Notes: a model not told the origin generated them from the letters alone. A DNA stretch of 8,811 nucleotides from Proteobacteria bacterium UBA4656 (GCA_002405525.1 DHLY01000112.1:22764-31574); one strand, 5' to 3'; numbered from the stretch's first letter, positions 1-7,301 are shown. Translations and numbers: made by a program.

Positions 1-1
1 C

Positions 2-466
2 GCGCGCGGCGACTGCGTGATGGTGCAGGACGCCGACCTCGAGTACGACCCGCGCGAGTACCCGCGCCTGCTGGCGCCGATCCGCGCGGGCAAGGCCGAC
101 GTGGTGTTCGGCAGTCGCTTCGTCAGCGGCGAGACGCGTCGCGTTCTGTACTTCTGGCACTACGTCGCCAACCAGTTCCTCACCGTAGCGACCAACGTCT
201 TCAGCAACCTCAACGTGTCCGACATGGAGACCTGCTACAAGGTCTTCCGCCGCGAAATCATCCGGAACATCAGGCTGTCCGAAGACCGATTCGGCTTCGA
301 ACCGGAGGTCACGCTCAAGCTGGCGCGCATTCCCGACATCCGGGTGTACGAGGTCGGCATCTCCTACTCCGGCCGCACCTACGCCGAAGGCAAGAAGATC
401 GGCTGGAAGGACGGCGTGCGCGCGCTTTACTGCATCCTCAAGTACGGCCTGCTGCGGCTCGACTGA
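2..466 (+). CDS. Family 2 glycosyltransferase, DPM1-like (5' end missing)
   Basis: The C-terminal part of a GT2 enzyme of the dolichyl/polyprenyl-phosphate mannosyltransferase type, which moves a sugar from a nucleotide donor to a lipid-phosphate or other membrane acceptor. The frame is open from base 2, so the N-terminal nucleotide-binding half lies outside the window. Visible family marks are the metal-binding DxD region (QDADLEYDP, near the left edge), GSRF, the [11 protein letters not shown] segment, [13 protein letters not shown], and the C-terminal [21 protein letters not shown] stretch typical of this subfamily. No membrane helices are seen in the remaining ~154 residues, so it is a soluble or peripheral catalytic domain rather than a long multi-pass form. 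A GTG and an ATG near base 17 are internal codons, not the start. It converges on proA with only 18 bp between stop codons. The donor sugar and acceptor cannot be told. Confidence 0.9.
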   Translation, partial: ARGDCVMVQDADLEYDPREYPRLLAPIRAGKADVVFGSRFVSGETRRVLYFWHYVANQFLTVATNVFSNLNVSDMETCYKVFRREIIRNIRLSEDRFGFEPEVTLKLARIPDIRVYEVGISYSGRTYAEGKKIGWKDGVRALYCILKYGLLRLD

Positions 467-480
467 GGCTGCGAAGCCGC
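454..480. terminator. Possible hairpin between convergent genes
   Basis: GCGGCT at 454-459 pairs with AGCCGC at 475-480. Alternatively GGCT (467-470) and AGCC (475-478) close a GCGA tetraloop. It lies exactly between the glycosyltransferase and proA stops, where a two-way terminator would be useful. No T-run follows on either strand, so this is at best a weak intrinsic terminator. Confidence 0.25.
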
Positions 481-484
481 ACCG

Positions 485-1762
485 TCAGCAACTGCCCGGG
501 GCTGCACGAACGTGGCCGGCGCCGCGCACCACCCACTTGCAGGTGGTCAGTGACTCCAGCCCCATCGGGCCGTAGGCGTGCAGCTTGGTGGTGCTGATGC
601 CGATCTCGGCGCCCAGGCCGAGCTCGCTGCCGTCGTTGAAGCGGGTGGATGCGTTGACCATCACCGCGGACGCGTCGACCTCGCGCAGGAAGCGCTGCGC
701 GCGCGCTGCATTACGGGTCGCGATCGCCTCGGTGTGCAGCGAGCCGTGGCGGGCGATGTGGGCGAGCGCGGCGTCGAGTCCGTCGACGACCTTCACCGCC
801 AGCACCAGATCGAGATACTCCGCGTCCCAGTCGGCCTCGGTCGCAGGCTCGGCGCGCGGCAGCAGCGGCAGCGACCGCGCGTCGGCGCGCAGGCGCACAC
901 CGCGCGCCGTCAGCGCGGCGTGCGCGCGGGGCAGGAAGTCGCCCGCAACGGGCGCATCGACCAGCAGCGTCTCCAGCGCGTTGCACGCCGAAGGGCGCGC
1001 GCATTTGCCGTCGATCAGCAGCGCCAGCGCCTGGTCGAGGTCGGCATCGCGGTCGACGAAGAGGTGGCACACGCCCTTGTAGTGGCGGATCACGGGCACG
1101 CGGCTGACCTCGGCCACGTGGCGGATCAGGCCTTCGCCGCCGCGCGGGATGGCCAGCGCTATGCAGTCGTCGTGGCGCAGCAGTTCGGCGATCGCGGCGC
1201 GGTCCGGCACCGGCACCAGGGCGGCGCAGGCGGCCGGCAGGCCGTGCGCGGCAAGGCCCTGCGCGATCGCCGCGGCCAGCGCCGCATTGCTGCGCCGCGC
1301 CTCGGAGCCACCACGCAGCAGCGCGGCGTTGCCAGACTTCAGGCACAGCACGGCGGCGTCGACCGTCACGTTGGGCCGCGATTCGTAGATCATCGCCACC
1401 ACGCCCAGCGGCACGCGCAGGCGCCCGATCTCGAGGCCGTCGGCGCGCGGCGCCCGCCACTCGACACCGCCGAGCGGGTCGGGCAGTGCCGCCACCTCGC
1501 GCACCGCGCGCACGATGCCGGTGAGCCGCGCCGGATCCAGCCGCAAGCGATCAACGAGCGCGTCCGATAAACCGGCCTCGCGCGCGGCTGTGACGTCCTC
1601 GGCGTTCGCGGCGAGTATGCCGGCGGCTTGGGATTCCAGGGCGCCCGCGATCGACGTCAGCAGCGCTTCGCGCGCCGCCCCGTCGAGTACGGCCAGCCGT
1701 CGCGAAACGGCGAGCGCGTCCTCGGCCGCGCGGCGCAACAGATCGGCCTGCGGGTGGCTCAC
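485..1762 (-). CDS. proA: Glutamate-5-semialdehyde dehydrogenase (gamma-glutamyl phosphate reductase)
   Basis: Second enzyme of proline synthesis. It reduces L-glutamyl-5-phosphate with NADPH to glutamate-5-semialdehyde, which cyclises to pyrroline-5-carboxylate. The product is 425 residues, a normal length for ProA. Visible family blocks are [20 protein letters not shown] (about 117-136), [12 protein letters not shown] (205-216), the catalytic-cysteine segment [11 protein letters not shown] with Cys260, and the C-terminal [20 protein letters not shown] block (370-389) followed by [18 protein letters not shown]. The frame stays open far upstream (to 2119), but that extension is arginine-rich antisense of proB. 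The true start is the GTG at 1762, whose bases overlap the proB TGA as GTGA (1759-1762). This indicates translational coupling to proB, so the kinase and reductase are made together. All key residues look intact. Confidence 0.96.
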   Translation of the reverse strand: MSHPQADLLRRAAEDALAVSRRLAVLDGAAREALLTSIAGALESQAAGILAANAEDVTAAREAGLSDALVDRLRLDPARLTGIVRAVREVAALPDPLGGVEWRAPRADGLEIGRLRVPLGVVAMIYESRPNVTVDAAVLCLKSGNAALLRGGSEARRSNAALAAAIAQGLAAHGLPAACAALVPVPDRAAIAELLRHDDCIALAIPRGGEGLIRHVAEVSRVPVIRHYKGVCHLFVDRDADLDQALALLIDGKCARPSACNALETLLVDAPVAGDFLPRAHAALTARGVRLRADARSLPLLPRAEPATEADWDAEYLDLVLAVKVVDGLDAALAHIARHGSLHTEAIATRNAARAQRFLREVDASAVMVNASTRFNDGSELGLGAEIGISTTKLHAYGPMGLESLTTCKWVVRGAGHVRAAPGSC

Positions 1763-2862
1763 AGCAACACCAGGTCGTCGCGGTGGACCGCGGTCTCGGG
1801 CCCTTGGTAGCCCAGCACCGCGGCGATCGCCGAACTCGAGCGCCCGGCGATGCGCTTGAGTTCGCCCGCGTCGTACTGCGCGATGCCCTTGGCCAGCGGC
1901 GCGCCCTCGCGCTCGACAATCTCGACCGCGTCGCCGGCGCGGAACGCGCCGTCCACCGCCACCACGCCGGCCGGCAGCAGCGAGGCGCCGCGCTCGCGCA
2001 GGGCCCGCGCAGCGCCCGCGTCGACCACGATCCGTCCCTGGCTGGCGAGCGCATGTCGCATCCAGTGGTCCTTCGCGCCGCCGCGGCTGGCGGCGGGCTC
2101 GAAGAGCGTGCCCGGGCAATCGCCGCGCGAGAGCGCCTCCAGCGCCGGCGCGCTGCGGCCGTTCGCGACGACGGTGGCGATGCCGCGCGCGCCGGCCTTC
2201 TGCGCCGCCTCCAGCTTGGTTCGCATCCCGCCGGTGCCGACCGCGGAACCGGTCCCGCCGGCCAGCGCCAGCACCGCGTCGTCGACCGCCGCCACCCGCG
2301 GCAGCAGGCGCGCGTCCGGCCGCGTGCGCGGGTCGGCGTCGTACAGGCCGTCGATGTCGGACAGGATCAGCAGCAGGTCGGCTTCGACCAGGACCGCGAC
2401 GTGCGCGGCGAGGTTGTCGTTGTCGCCGAGGCGCAGCTCATCCACCGCCACCGAGTCGTTCTCGTTGACGATCGGCAGCGCGCCGAGGCGCAGCAGTTCA
2501 CGCAGGGTGTTCTTGGCGTTGACGAAGCGCCGGCGGTTCTGGAGGTCGTCGTAGCCGAGCAGGACCTGCGCGCACGGGAAGTCGAACAATCGCGCCCAGG
2601 CCTCCAGCATGCGGGGCTGGCCGAGCGCGGCCAGCGCCTGTTTGGCCGGAATGCCGATCGCCTCGCCACCGCCGAGCAGAGCGCGTCCGGCGGCCACCGC
2701 ACCGGAGGACACCAGCACCACCTCGCGGCCGGCCGCGCGCGCATCGGCCACGAAGCGCGCGATGCCGAGCAGGTGTCGCGTCGACAGGCGACGCCCCTCG
2801 GGCGCGATCAGGTTGCTGCCGACCTTGAGGACGGCGCGTTTCCAGGCGGGAAGCGGAACCAT
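1759..2862 (-). CDS. proB: Glutamate 5-kinase with C-terminal PUA domain
   Basis: First and normally feedback-regulated step of proline synthesis: ATP-dependent phosphorylation of glutamate to glutamyl-5-phosphate. From the ATG at 2862 the product is 367 residues, the same length as the E. coli enzyme. The amino acid kinase domain shows KVGSN (13-17), VSSGAVAAG (51-59), [11 protein letters not shown] (133-143), LGDNDNLAA (145-153), [12 protein letters not shown] (168-179) and GTGGMRTK (209-216). The last ~95 residues (about 275 on) form the PUA domain found in proteobacterial ProB. An in-frame GTG at 2904 would add 14 residues and overlap the gpsA stop as GTGA, the same arrangement as proB-proA. 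Neither start has a clear Shine-Dalgarno. I prefer the ATG because it matches family length and the extra 14 residues look unconserved. It sits between gpsA and proA on the same strand. Confidence 0.95.
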   Translation of the reverse strand: MVPLPAWKRAVLKVGSNLIAPEGRRLSTRHLLGIARFVADARAAGREVVLVSSGAVAAGRALLGGGEAIGIPAKQALAALGQPRMLEAWARLFDFPCAQVLLGYDDLQNRRRFVNAKNTLRELLRLGALPIVNENDSVAVDELRLGDNDNLAAHVAVLVEADLLLILSDIDGLYDADPRTRPDARLLPRVAAVDDAVLALAGGTGSAVGTGGMRTKLEAAQKAGARGIATVVANGRSAPALEALSRGDCPGTLFEPAASRGGAKDHWMRHALASQGRIVVDAGAARALRERGASLLPAGVVAVDGAFRAGDAVEIVEREGAPLAKGIAQYDAGELKRIAGRSSSAIAAVLGYQGPETAVHRDDLVLL

Positions 2863-2900
2863 GCAGCCAGTCAAGCGCAAGCGCGGCGAGGCCGCAAGGC

Positions 2901-3923
2901 TCACGGCAGGAGGGTTTCCGGGTACTCCGGCTTCATCTCGCGCGCGAGCAGGGAGCGCAGCCCCTCGGCCGGGGTGATCTCTTCGGCGAGGACGCGTTGC
3001 ACCTGTTCGCTGATCGGCAGCTCCACGCCGTGGCGGCGGGCGAGCGTCATCACCTGGTTCACGGTCTGGACCGACTCGACCACCTGGCCGATCTGCGCCA
3101 CCGCTTCGCGCAGCGGCACGCCGCGGCCGAGCGCCAGCCCGAGCCGGCGGTTGCGCGACAAGTCGCCGGTACAGGTCAGCACCAGGTCGCCGACGCCGGC
3201 AAGACCCATGATGGTGACCGGCTGGCCGCCGAGCGCGGCCGTCAGGCGCAGCATCTCGTTCAGCCCGCGGGTGATCAGGCCGGCGCGCGCGTTGAGTCCC
3301 AACTGCATGCCGTCAGCCACGCCGGTAGCCACGGCCAGCACGTTCTTCATCGCCCCGCCCAGTTCGGCGCCGACCACGTCACCGCCGGTGTAGGCGCGGA
3401 AGTGCGGGCAATGCAGCAGCGCAGCCACCCGCTCGGCGAACACTGGATCATCGGAATGCACCGTGACCGCTGTCGGCAGGCCGGCCGCGACTTCGCGGGC
3501 GAAAGACGGTCCGGTCACCACCGCCAGCGGCGTGCCGGCGGGCAGTCGCGCGGCGGCCACCTCGTGCAGGAAGCGGCCTGAAACGGGATCGAAGCCCTTG
3601 GTGGCCCAGGCCACACCGGCGGGCCCGGGTTGGTGCGCGGCCAGTTCGTCCAGCACCTCGGCGAAGGCATGGCTGGGGGTGACGATGAGCACCAGGTCGC
3701 AGCCGGCGACCGCGGCCGGCAGGTCGCCGCCGACCGTAAGCCCGTCGGGCAGCGCCGCGTCGGGCAGGTAGCGGGAGTTGCGCCGCGTGGCCTGCATCGT
3801 CGCGGCCTGCGCCGCATCGCGCGCCCAAAGCGACACCGTGGCGCCGTTGCGCGCGAGCAGGATCGCCAGCGCCGTGCCCCAGGAGCCGGCGCCGAGGACC
3901 GCGATGCGGGGAGGCGTGGCCAT
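2901..3923 (-). CDS. gpsA: NAD(P)+-dependent glycerol-3-phosphate dehydrogenase
   Basis: Cytosolic enzyme that reduces dihydroxyacetone phosphate to sn-glycerol-3-phosphate, the backbone for phospholipid synthesis. The 340-residue product is of standard length. The N-terminal Rossmann fold shows [12 protein letters not shown] with G11, G13 and G16. A second family block is [20 protein letters not shown] (135-154). The conserved lysine of the active site is Lys193 in [13 protein letters not shown]. The C-terminal helical domain carries [14 protein letters not shown] (211-224), [20 protein letters not shown] (241-260) and ISEQVQRVL (304-312). ATG at 3923 is the start. The Shine-Dalgarno is weak, and upstream lies only 45 bp to the secB stop. 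Its stop overlaps the possible GTG start of proB. secB-gpsA adjacency is conserved in many gammaproteobacteria, while proB-proA directly behind gpsA is less usual. Confidence 0.96.
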   Translation of the reverse strand: MATPPRIAVLGAGSWGTALAILLARNGATVSLWARDAAQAATMQATRRNSRYLPDAALPDGLTVGGDLPAAVAGCDLVLIVTPSHAFAEVLDELAAHQPGPAGVAWATKGFDPVSGRFLHEVAAARLPAGTPLAVVTGPSFAREVAAGLPTAVTVHSDDPVFAERVAALLHCPHFRAYTGGDVVGAELGGAMKNVLAVATGVADGMQLGLNARAGLITRGLNEMLRLTAALGGQPVTIMGLAGVGDLVLTCTGDLSRNRRLGLALGRGVPLREAVAQIGQVVESVQTVNQVMTLARRHGVELPISEQVQRVLAEEITPAEGLRSLLAREMKPEYPETLLP

Positions 3924-3968
3924 CGGGCATGGACCGCCGCCGAAGCCGGGGCCGCGGCGGCGCGCGGG

Positions 3969-4454
3969 TCAGGCCGTGGCGGCCGCGCCCTGGCCCTCGG
4001 CGCGACGGCGCGATTGCTCGGCGTAGAGCTGCTCGAAGTTGATCGGCTGCAGGTTGAACGGCGGGAAGCCACCGTCGAGGATCATCTGGCTGATCGCTTG
4101 CCGCGCGTAGGGGTACAGCGTGTGCGGGCAGTAGGTGGCGAGTACCTGCTGCAAATCGTTGGCCGGGAAGCCGACCAAGCCGAACACCCCGGCCTGCTGC
4201 ACCTCTGCGAGGTAGGCGGTCTTGTCGCCGACCTTGCAGGTGACGGTAACGGTGAGCACCACTTCATAGAGGTTCTCGGCGAAGTTCGACACCTTCTGCG
4301 AGAGATTGAGCTGCACCTGCGGCTGGGCCTGCTCCTGGAAGATCTGCGGCGCGTTCGGGACCTCGAAGGAGGAGTCCTTCACGTACAGCTTCTGGATCGT
4401 CAGGGTCGCCTCGCCGGCGGCCGCGCCGTTGGCGGCAGGGTTGGTGTCGGCCAT
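3969..4454 (-). CDS. secB: Protein-export chaperone SecB
   Basis: Tetrameric cytosolic chaperone that keeps precursor proteins unfolded and hands them to SecA for export through SecYEG. The 161 residues include [19 protein letters not shown] (18-36), a run of alternating beta-strand residues [15 protein letters not shown] (61-75), the hydrophobic [12 protein letters not shown] (85-96), and the hallmark [20 protein letters not shown] (109-128) followed by [19 protein letters not shown] (129-147). The C-terminal tail is alanine- and arginine-rich and variable, as in other SecB proteins. The frame is open to 4781, but ATG at 4454 is chosen because family similarity begins soon after it and a GAGAGG Shine-Dalgarno (4462-4467 on this strand) precedes it. 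It is first in the leftward block and divergent from the stress protein gene, sharing a 164-bp control region with it. Confidence 0.97.
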   Translation of the reverse strand: MADTNPAANGAAAGEATLTIQKLYVKDSSFEVPNAPQIFQEQAQPQVQLNLSQKVSNFAENLYEVVLTVTVTCKVGDKTAYLAEVQQAGVFGLVGFPANDLQQVLATYCPHTLYPYARQAISQMILDGGFPPFNLQPINFEQLYAEQSRRRAEGQGAAATA

Positions 4455-4490
4455 GGAAATGCCTCTCGGGTGGGTCGAAAAAGGGCGCGG

Positions 4491-4496
4491 AGTATC
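4491..4496 (-). promoter_or_regulatory. Possible -10 element of secB
   Basis: On the minus strand GATACT (4 of 6 matches to TATAAT) lies about 37 bases before the secB ATG, which would give a leader of some 30 nt. No convincing -35 hexamer is seen at 16-18 bp, so the call is weak. Confidence 0.25.
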
Positions 4497-4545
4497 CCAC
4501 GGACGGCGCGCCGGCGCGACCGGCGCGGCGCCGGGCGCACCGCAC

Positions 4546-4559
4546 TTGACCTGCCTCAA
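4546..4559 (+). promoter_or_regulatory. FNR/ANR/DNR-like operator upstream of the stress protein gene
   Basis: TTGACCTGCCTCAA matches the TTGAT-N4-ATCAA consensus of FNR-family regulators at eight of ten defined positions, with both TTGA/TCAA half-sites complete. Its centre is 4552.5. A -10-like CACAAT at 4581-4586 predicts a start of transcription near 4593, which puts the box at about -41, the class II activator position. Universal stress protein genes are known members of the Anr regulon in Pseudomonas. The regulator itself is not in the window. Confidence 0.5.
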
Positions 4560-4580
4560 GCATCGAACGCGGCGGCGCGC

Positions 4581-4586
4581 CACAAT
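4581..4586 (+). promoter_or_regulatory. Putative -10 element of the usp gene
   Basis: CACAAT matches TATAAT at 4 of 6 positions and lies at the spacing expected behind an activator bound at 4546-4559. No -35 hexamer is needed in such a promoter. Transcription would start near 4593, leaving a leader of about 25 nt with the Shine-Dalgarno GGAGGAAGG at 4608-4616. Confidence 0.4.
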
Positions 4587-4618
4587 CCGGTTACCCCCAC
4601 GGCCGCCGGAGGAAGGCC

Positions 4619-5089
4619 ATGTACAAGCGCATCCTGCTGCCCACCGACGGTTCCGACCTCGCGCTCGCCGCCGCCCAGCATGGCCTGAAGCTCGCCAAGG
4701 CCACGGGCGCCTCGGTGCTGGCGCTTTACGCCTCGCCGCCGTTCGAGACCCCGGCCGGGTTCGAGTTCGTTCCTGCGCCATTGCTGCCGGTGGACGTGTA
4801 CGAGAAGAGCAGCAAACAGGCGGCGGCCAAGTACCTCGGCGCGATCTCCGCCGCGGCCGACAAGGCCGGCGTGCCCTGCAAGACCCGCCACGTGCGCAGC
4901 CTGTCGCCGGCCGACGCGATCGCCGCCACCGCCGAAGGTGACAAGTGCGACCTGATCGTGATCGGCTCGCACGGTCGCGGCAGTTTCCGCTCCCTGCTGC
5001 TGGGCTCGGTCACCGCCCGTGTGCTGGCCCTGTGCGCGGTGCCGGTGCTGGTGCACCGCGAGCCGGCGAAGGCGAAGAAGAAGCGCTGA
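4619..5089 (+). CDS. Universal stress protein, UspA family, ATP-binding type
   Basis: Single-domain Usp protein of 156 residues, cytosolic, probably dimeric. It begins with the family signature [11 protein letters not shown] (2-12, Asp10). Near the C-terminus it has the complete nucleotide-binding pattern G-x2-G-x9-G-S: Gly116, Gly119, Gly129 and Ser130 in [20 protein letters not shown]. This places it in the ATP-binding subgroup rather than with E. coli UspA, which lacks the motif. It ends with VPVLVHREP and a short basic tail KAKKKR. The ATG has one of the strongest Shine-Dalgarno sequences in the window (GGAGGAAGG, 4608-4616). It is transcribed away from secB, and the upstream FNR-like box suggests induction when oxygen is low. 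It interrupts an otherwise leftward gene run. The function of Usp proteins is survival under starvation or energy stress; the precise role here is unknown. Confidence 0.92.
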   Translation: MYKRILLPTDGSDLALAAAQHGLKLAKATGASVLALYASPPFETPAGFEFVPAPLLPVDVYEKSSKQAAAKYLGAISAAADKAGVPCKTRHVRSLSPADAIAATAEGDKCDLIVIGSHGRGSFRSLLLGSVTARVLALCAVPVLVHREPAKAKKKR

Positions 5090-5143
5090 GTGGCTGTGGC
5101 AAATCAGCCTCTCAGGCAGTCCATGGCTGGCCCGCGCGCGGTC

Positions 5144-5161
5144 CATGCACGCCAGTGCATG
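5144..5161. repeat. Perfect hairpin, 7-bp stem
   Basis: CATGCAC (5144-5150) pairs with GTGCATG (5155-5161) round a GCCA loop. It lies 55 bases after the usp stop. It may be part of the transcript end of usp or a protein-binding palindrome. Confidence 0.45.
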
Positions 5162-5171
5162 ATTCGCGGAA

Positions 5172-5198
5172 GCGAGTCCGGATCTGTGCCGGACTCGC
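5172..5198. terminator. Strong hairpin downstream of usp, terminator-like
   Basis: GCGAGTCCGG (5172-5181) pairs perfectly with CCGGACTCGC (5189-5198) round a 7-nt loop. The 10-bp stem sits between convergent genes, which fits transcript ending or 3' end protection. The nearest T-run (5225-5230) is too far away for a canonical intrinsic terminator. Confidence 0.4.
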
Positions 5199-5407
5199 GA
5201 CCGGAAGAACGCGCAGGGTGTGGGTTTTTTCACAGGCTCTGACCGCACGCCGGCCCGGGCGCGCCGGTGTGCAGGAATCGCCCCGGGCGGGCCTCGGCCG
5301 CAGCACGGCCCCATCGGCGCGCAGGCCCGGGACGGTAGCAACGGCAGGACGGCGAAAAGACCGATCGCCGCCCAGCCCCGTTACCGGATCAACCATGAAA
5401 GACCTGC

Positions 5408-6190
5408 TCAGGGAGCAAGGGCAAGCATCAATTCGAGGGTGTAGGGCAGCGCGACGGACAATACGATCACGACCCAGCCCCACCACGGGACGCCGGTGTC
5501 GGCCGGGTCCTTGTTGACCACCAGGGTGGTGGCCAGCATGTCGTGCAGGGCCTGCTTGCGCTCGGTGAAGCCCGCCATCAGGAAGCCGATGCCCAGGATC
5601 AGTGCAGACAGGATCTTGCCGAAATAGCGCCCGGTGGCGCGGCCGAAACCGATTCGGCGCCCCTCGAAGTCGGTGACGATGAGCCCCACCGCCATCTTGC
5701 CCAGCGTGGCCTGGCGAGGACTCGATTCCAGCAGCGCGAAGTAAAGCCACATCGCGATGAGGGTGCCGCCGTAGCTCAGCCCCACCATCGCGAGGGTGGC
5801 GGATGCCGCCTCCGTCGAGCCGGCGATCGACCCGATCACCGCGAACACAAGCAGGGGCATGGCGACGGAAACCACGCCGACCAGAAGGCCGTCGATCAAG
5901 TAGGCCACGACGCGCCGCCAGAAGCCGGCGTAGGTGATGGCGCTGCCGGTCGCGGGCGCGGCGACCGCCCCGGCCACGGGTGCGGATACCGGACCACCCG
6001 CCGCGACGACAGGCGCGGCGGGACGGGCGGGCGCGACGCCCGGCACCTGCGACAGCGGCATCCAGTTCGCCGCGCCCTCGAACCAGGCGAGGTCGGTCTC
6101 GATCAGGTTGCCACTCGCGAGGTACTGGCGCGCCTCGTCAAGCGTGTAAGGGCCGAAGTTCTGGCCGTCGCGGTTGATGTGGATCTGCAT
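5408..6190 (-). CDS. GYF_2-RDD domain membrane protein
   Basis: A 260-residue inner-membrane protein with two parts. Residues 1-50 form a GYF_2-type domain (GPYTLDEARQYLASGNL, then DLAWFEGAANWMPLSQVPG), a fold expected to bind proline-rich or other peptides on the cytosolic face. An alanine/proline-rich linker (51-85) follows. From 89 there is an RDD domain: GFWRRVVAYLIDGLLVG with its conserved Arg and Asp, several hydrophobic segments (about 99-122, 131-154, 192-207), the mid-domain QATLGKMAVGLIVTD (159-173) and the closing QALHDMLATTLVV (213-225). An additional hydrophobic helix (236-258) ends the chain. ATG at 6190 has a G-rich stretch before it. The gene lies 83 bp behind the rhodanese gene on the same strand, so the two may share a transcript. 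RDD proteins have been linked to transport, but no substrate can be assigned here. Confidence 0.88.
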   Translation of the reverse strand: MQIHINRDGQNFGPYTLDEARQYLASGNLIETDLAWFEGAANWMPLSQVPGVAPARPAAPVVAAGGPVSAPVAGAVAAPATGSAITYAGFWRRVVAYLIDGLLVGVVSVAMPLLVFAVIGSIAGSTEAASATLAMVGLSYGGTLIAMWLYFALLESSPRQATLGKMAVGLIVTDFEGRRIGFGRATGRYFGKILSALILGIGFLMAGFTERKQALHDMLATTLVVNKDPADTGVPWWGWVVIVLSVALPYTLELMLALAP

Positions 6191-6273
6191 GGCGCCCCCG
6201 AGGCAGCATGGACGGCGCCCCCGCGCCGCGTCGACCGCAGTCTACGCCATCGGCGCGCGGCCGGCCTTCGGGT

Positions 6274-6717
6274 TCAGCCCTTGCCGCGGGTCAGCGGCAG
6301 GTCGGCGCCGGTCCAGGCTTGCATGCCACCGTCCAGCCAATAGACCTTGGAGAATCCGGCCTTGCTCAGGCGCTCGCAGGCGGTGGCCGCGGTCTGGCCG
6401 GTCTTGCAGACCACCGCCACCGGCAGGTCCTTCACCTTCGCCAGTTCCCTGTGCTCGGGGTCGAACTGGCTCATCGCCACGTGCTTGGCGCCCAGGATGT
6501 GGCCGGCCTGGTAATCGGCGATAGCGGACACGTCGACGATCAACGCGTTGTCGCGGTTGATCAGCTGGGTCAACTGCATCGGCGACACCGCCGTGTACCT
6601 GCGGGTCAGCCGGCCGACCTCGCCGGCGACCAGCATCACCAGCAGGACGACGAGGATCGCCACCAGCACGATGTTGTTCTGGGCGAACTCGGGCAGGCGC
6701 TGCAGAAAAAGGTCCAT
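6274..6717 (-). CDS. Membrane-anchored rhodanese-like protein, YibN type
   Basis: A 147-residue protein with one N-terminal membrane helix (about 14-31, NIVLVAILVVLLVMLVAG) followed by a cytosolic rhodanese domain. Visible are the start of the domain ALIVDVSAIADYQAGHILGA (58-77), the active-site loop Cys104-KTGQTA, and the C-terminal LSKAGFSKVYWLDGGMQAWT plus GADLPLTRGK. This ending, the size and the neighbourhood near secB-gpsA match E. coli YibN. Rhodaneses carry sulfur as a cysteine persulfide, so an intact loop cysteine suggests real sulfurtransfer here, although the substrate is unknown. YibN has been linked to membrane protein biogenesis, which would fit the secB context. ATG at 6717 has no strong Shine-Dalgarno. 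The next gene in the same direction is the RDD protein. Confidence 0.9.
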   Translation of the reverse strand: MDLFLQRLPEFAQNNIVLVAILVVLLVMLVAGEVGRLTRRYTAVSPMQLTQLINRDNALIVDVSAIADYQAGHILGAKHVAMSQFDPEHRELAKVKDLPVAVVCKTGQTAATACERLSKAGFSKVYWLDGGMQAWTGADLPLTRGKG

Positions 6718-6744
6718 GGGGCAGTCCGGTCACGGGAGCCCGCG

Positions 6745-6750
6745 ATTATC
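6745..6750 (-). promoter_or_regulatory. Possible -10 element of the rhodanese gene
   Basis: On the minus strand GATAAT matches TATAAT at 5 of 6 positions, 28 bases before the rhodanese ATG. It is one of very few AT-rich spots in this GC-rich area. No good -35 hexamer is seen at 17 bp. Confidence 0.35.
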
Positions 6751-6801
6751 CGCCGCCCGGCGCCCCGGCGCCATGAGCCCCCTCCCGCGGCCCCGGTGGC
6801 C

Positions 6802-6973
6802 AGTCCCGACTCTCCCAGGCATCGCCCAGCAGCGACGCCAATGGCGCCATTGGCGCTGGCTCGACGCCAGAAAACGGATCGCAGCCAGAGTCCCGACTCT
6901 CCCAGGCACCGCCCAGCAGCGACGCCAACGGCGCCATTGGCGCTGGCTCGACGCCAGAAAACGGATCGCAGTC
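6802..6973. repeat. Two tandem copies of an 87-bp unit
   Basis: Copy 1 runs 6802-6888 and copy 2 from 6889 to about 6973. Both start AGTCCCGACTCTCCCAGGCA and continue to CGGATCGCAG. Only three base differences are seen, so the duplication is recent or kept uniform. Each copy carries the palindrome described separately, flanked by CCAGC and GCTGG arms. Function unknown; an interspersed genomic repeat or the stem of a small RNA are both possible. Confidence 0.9.
6837..6854. repeat. Perfect 18-bp palindrome in repeat copy 1
   Basis: GCCAATGGCGCCATTGGC is its own reverse complement. The outer bases CCAGC (6826-6830) and GCTGG (6855-6859) extend the pairing with a bulge. The counterpart in copy 2 (6924-6941) has one change, GCCAACGGC on the left side. 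In an RNA from the minus strand this change becomes a G-U pair and the hairpin is kept; from the plus strand it is a C-A mismatch. Confidence 0.85.
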
Positions 6974-7055
6974 AGGGCCAGGCGCGAGCCGCATTCCAAG
7001 CGAGCACGGTCTGTCGAGCGCGGTCCGGGGCTGGCATGGCCCCTGGGGAGCCTCC

Positions 7056-7301
7056 GAACAAGGATCCACACCCTCGTTGGTTCCGTGCGCATCCGCACCA
7101 CGGCGGGCGCTGCCGGGCGGGGTGGTTCCACGGCCAAAGCGGCCGACGCGGGTGCGGGCGCGCACGGCAGCAACCCTCCGGGCCGGGAGGGTGCGGCCCT
7201 CCAGCCGCGTGGCGCGTCTTGTGCGTAGCACCACCCCGCCCGGCGACGCGCGCCTTGCCGGCCGGCCGCACAACCTCCGGCGCGGGTGCGGATCCTTGGT
7301 C
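7056..7301. repeat. Fold-back element: two inverted arms with central hairpin
   Basis: The outer 18 bases of the left arm (7056-7073) match the reverse complement of 7284-7301 at 16 of 18 positions. The inner 15 bases GCCGGGCGGGGTGGT (7112-7126) match the reverse complement of 7230-7244 perfectly. The arms are nearly equal in length (71 and 72 bp) and partly similar throughout. Midway lies a 7-bp hairpin ACCCTCC/GGAGGGT (7173-7179 and 7186-7192). Similarity also runs a few bases beyond the outer ends (GGAGGCT/AGAGGCT type). This looks like a small non-coding inverted-repeat element or two oppositely inserted copies of one repeat. Confidence 0.7.

Larger units (their letters stand above)
5090..5407. 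other. Intergenic region between convergent usp and RDD genes
   Basis: A 318-bp spacer with no credible gene: the open frames in it lack a Shine-Dalgarno and have no protein character. It contains two perfect hairpins (listed separately), an isolated T6 run at 5225-5230, and a 6-bp inverted repeat CGGCGA/TCGCCG (5350-5355 and 5365-5370) that could end the leftward RDD transcript. Confidence 0.6.

Noticed and set aside
485..2119. A 544-residue version of ProA
   Set aside because: The extra 119 residues are an arginine-rich antiframe of proB. The GTG at 1762 gives the normal family length and overlaps the proB stop.
1783..3393. A 536-residue open frame on the plus strand
   Set aside because: It is antisense to proB and gpsA, which have clear catalytic motifs. 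The composition is biased and no domain is visible.
3969..4781. A 270-residue version of SecB
   Set aside because: The N-terminal extension crosses the control region and the start of the divergent usp gene and shows no SecB similarity. The ATG at 4454 has a ribosome site.
5218..5234. T6 run at 5225-5230 as an intrinsic terminator
   Set aside because: No GC-rich hairpin lies directly before the T-run; the nearest strong stem ends 26 bases upstream.
4556..5341. A 261-residue minus-strand frame over the usp gene
   Set aside because: The plus strand has a strong ribosome site and a complete Usp ATP-binding motif, while this frame has no protein features.
6802..6973. The repeats as a CRISPR array
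   Set aside because: There are only two copies, the unit is 87 bp, and there are no variable spacers between short repeats; the copies are directly joined.
6802..6973. The repeats as integron attC sites
   Set aside because: No RYYYAAC and GTTRRRY core pair is seen, and there are no cassette genes between the copies.
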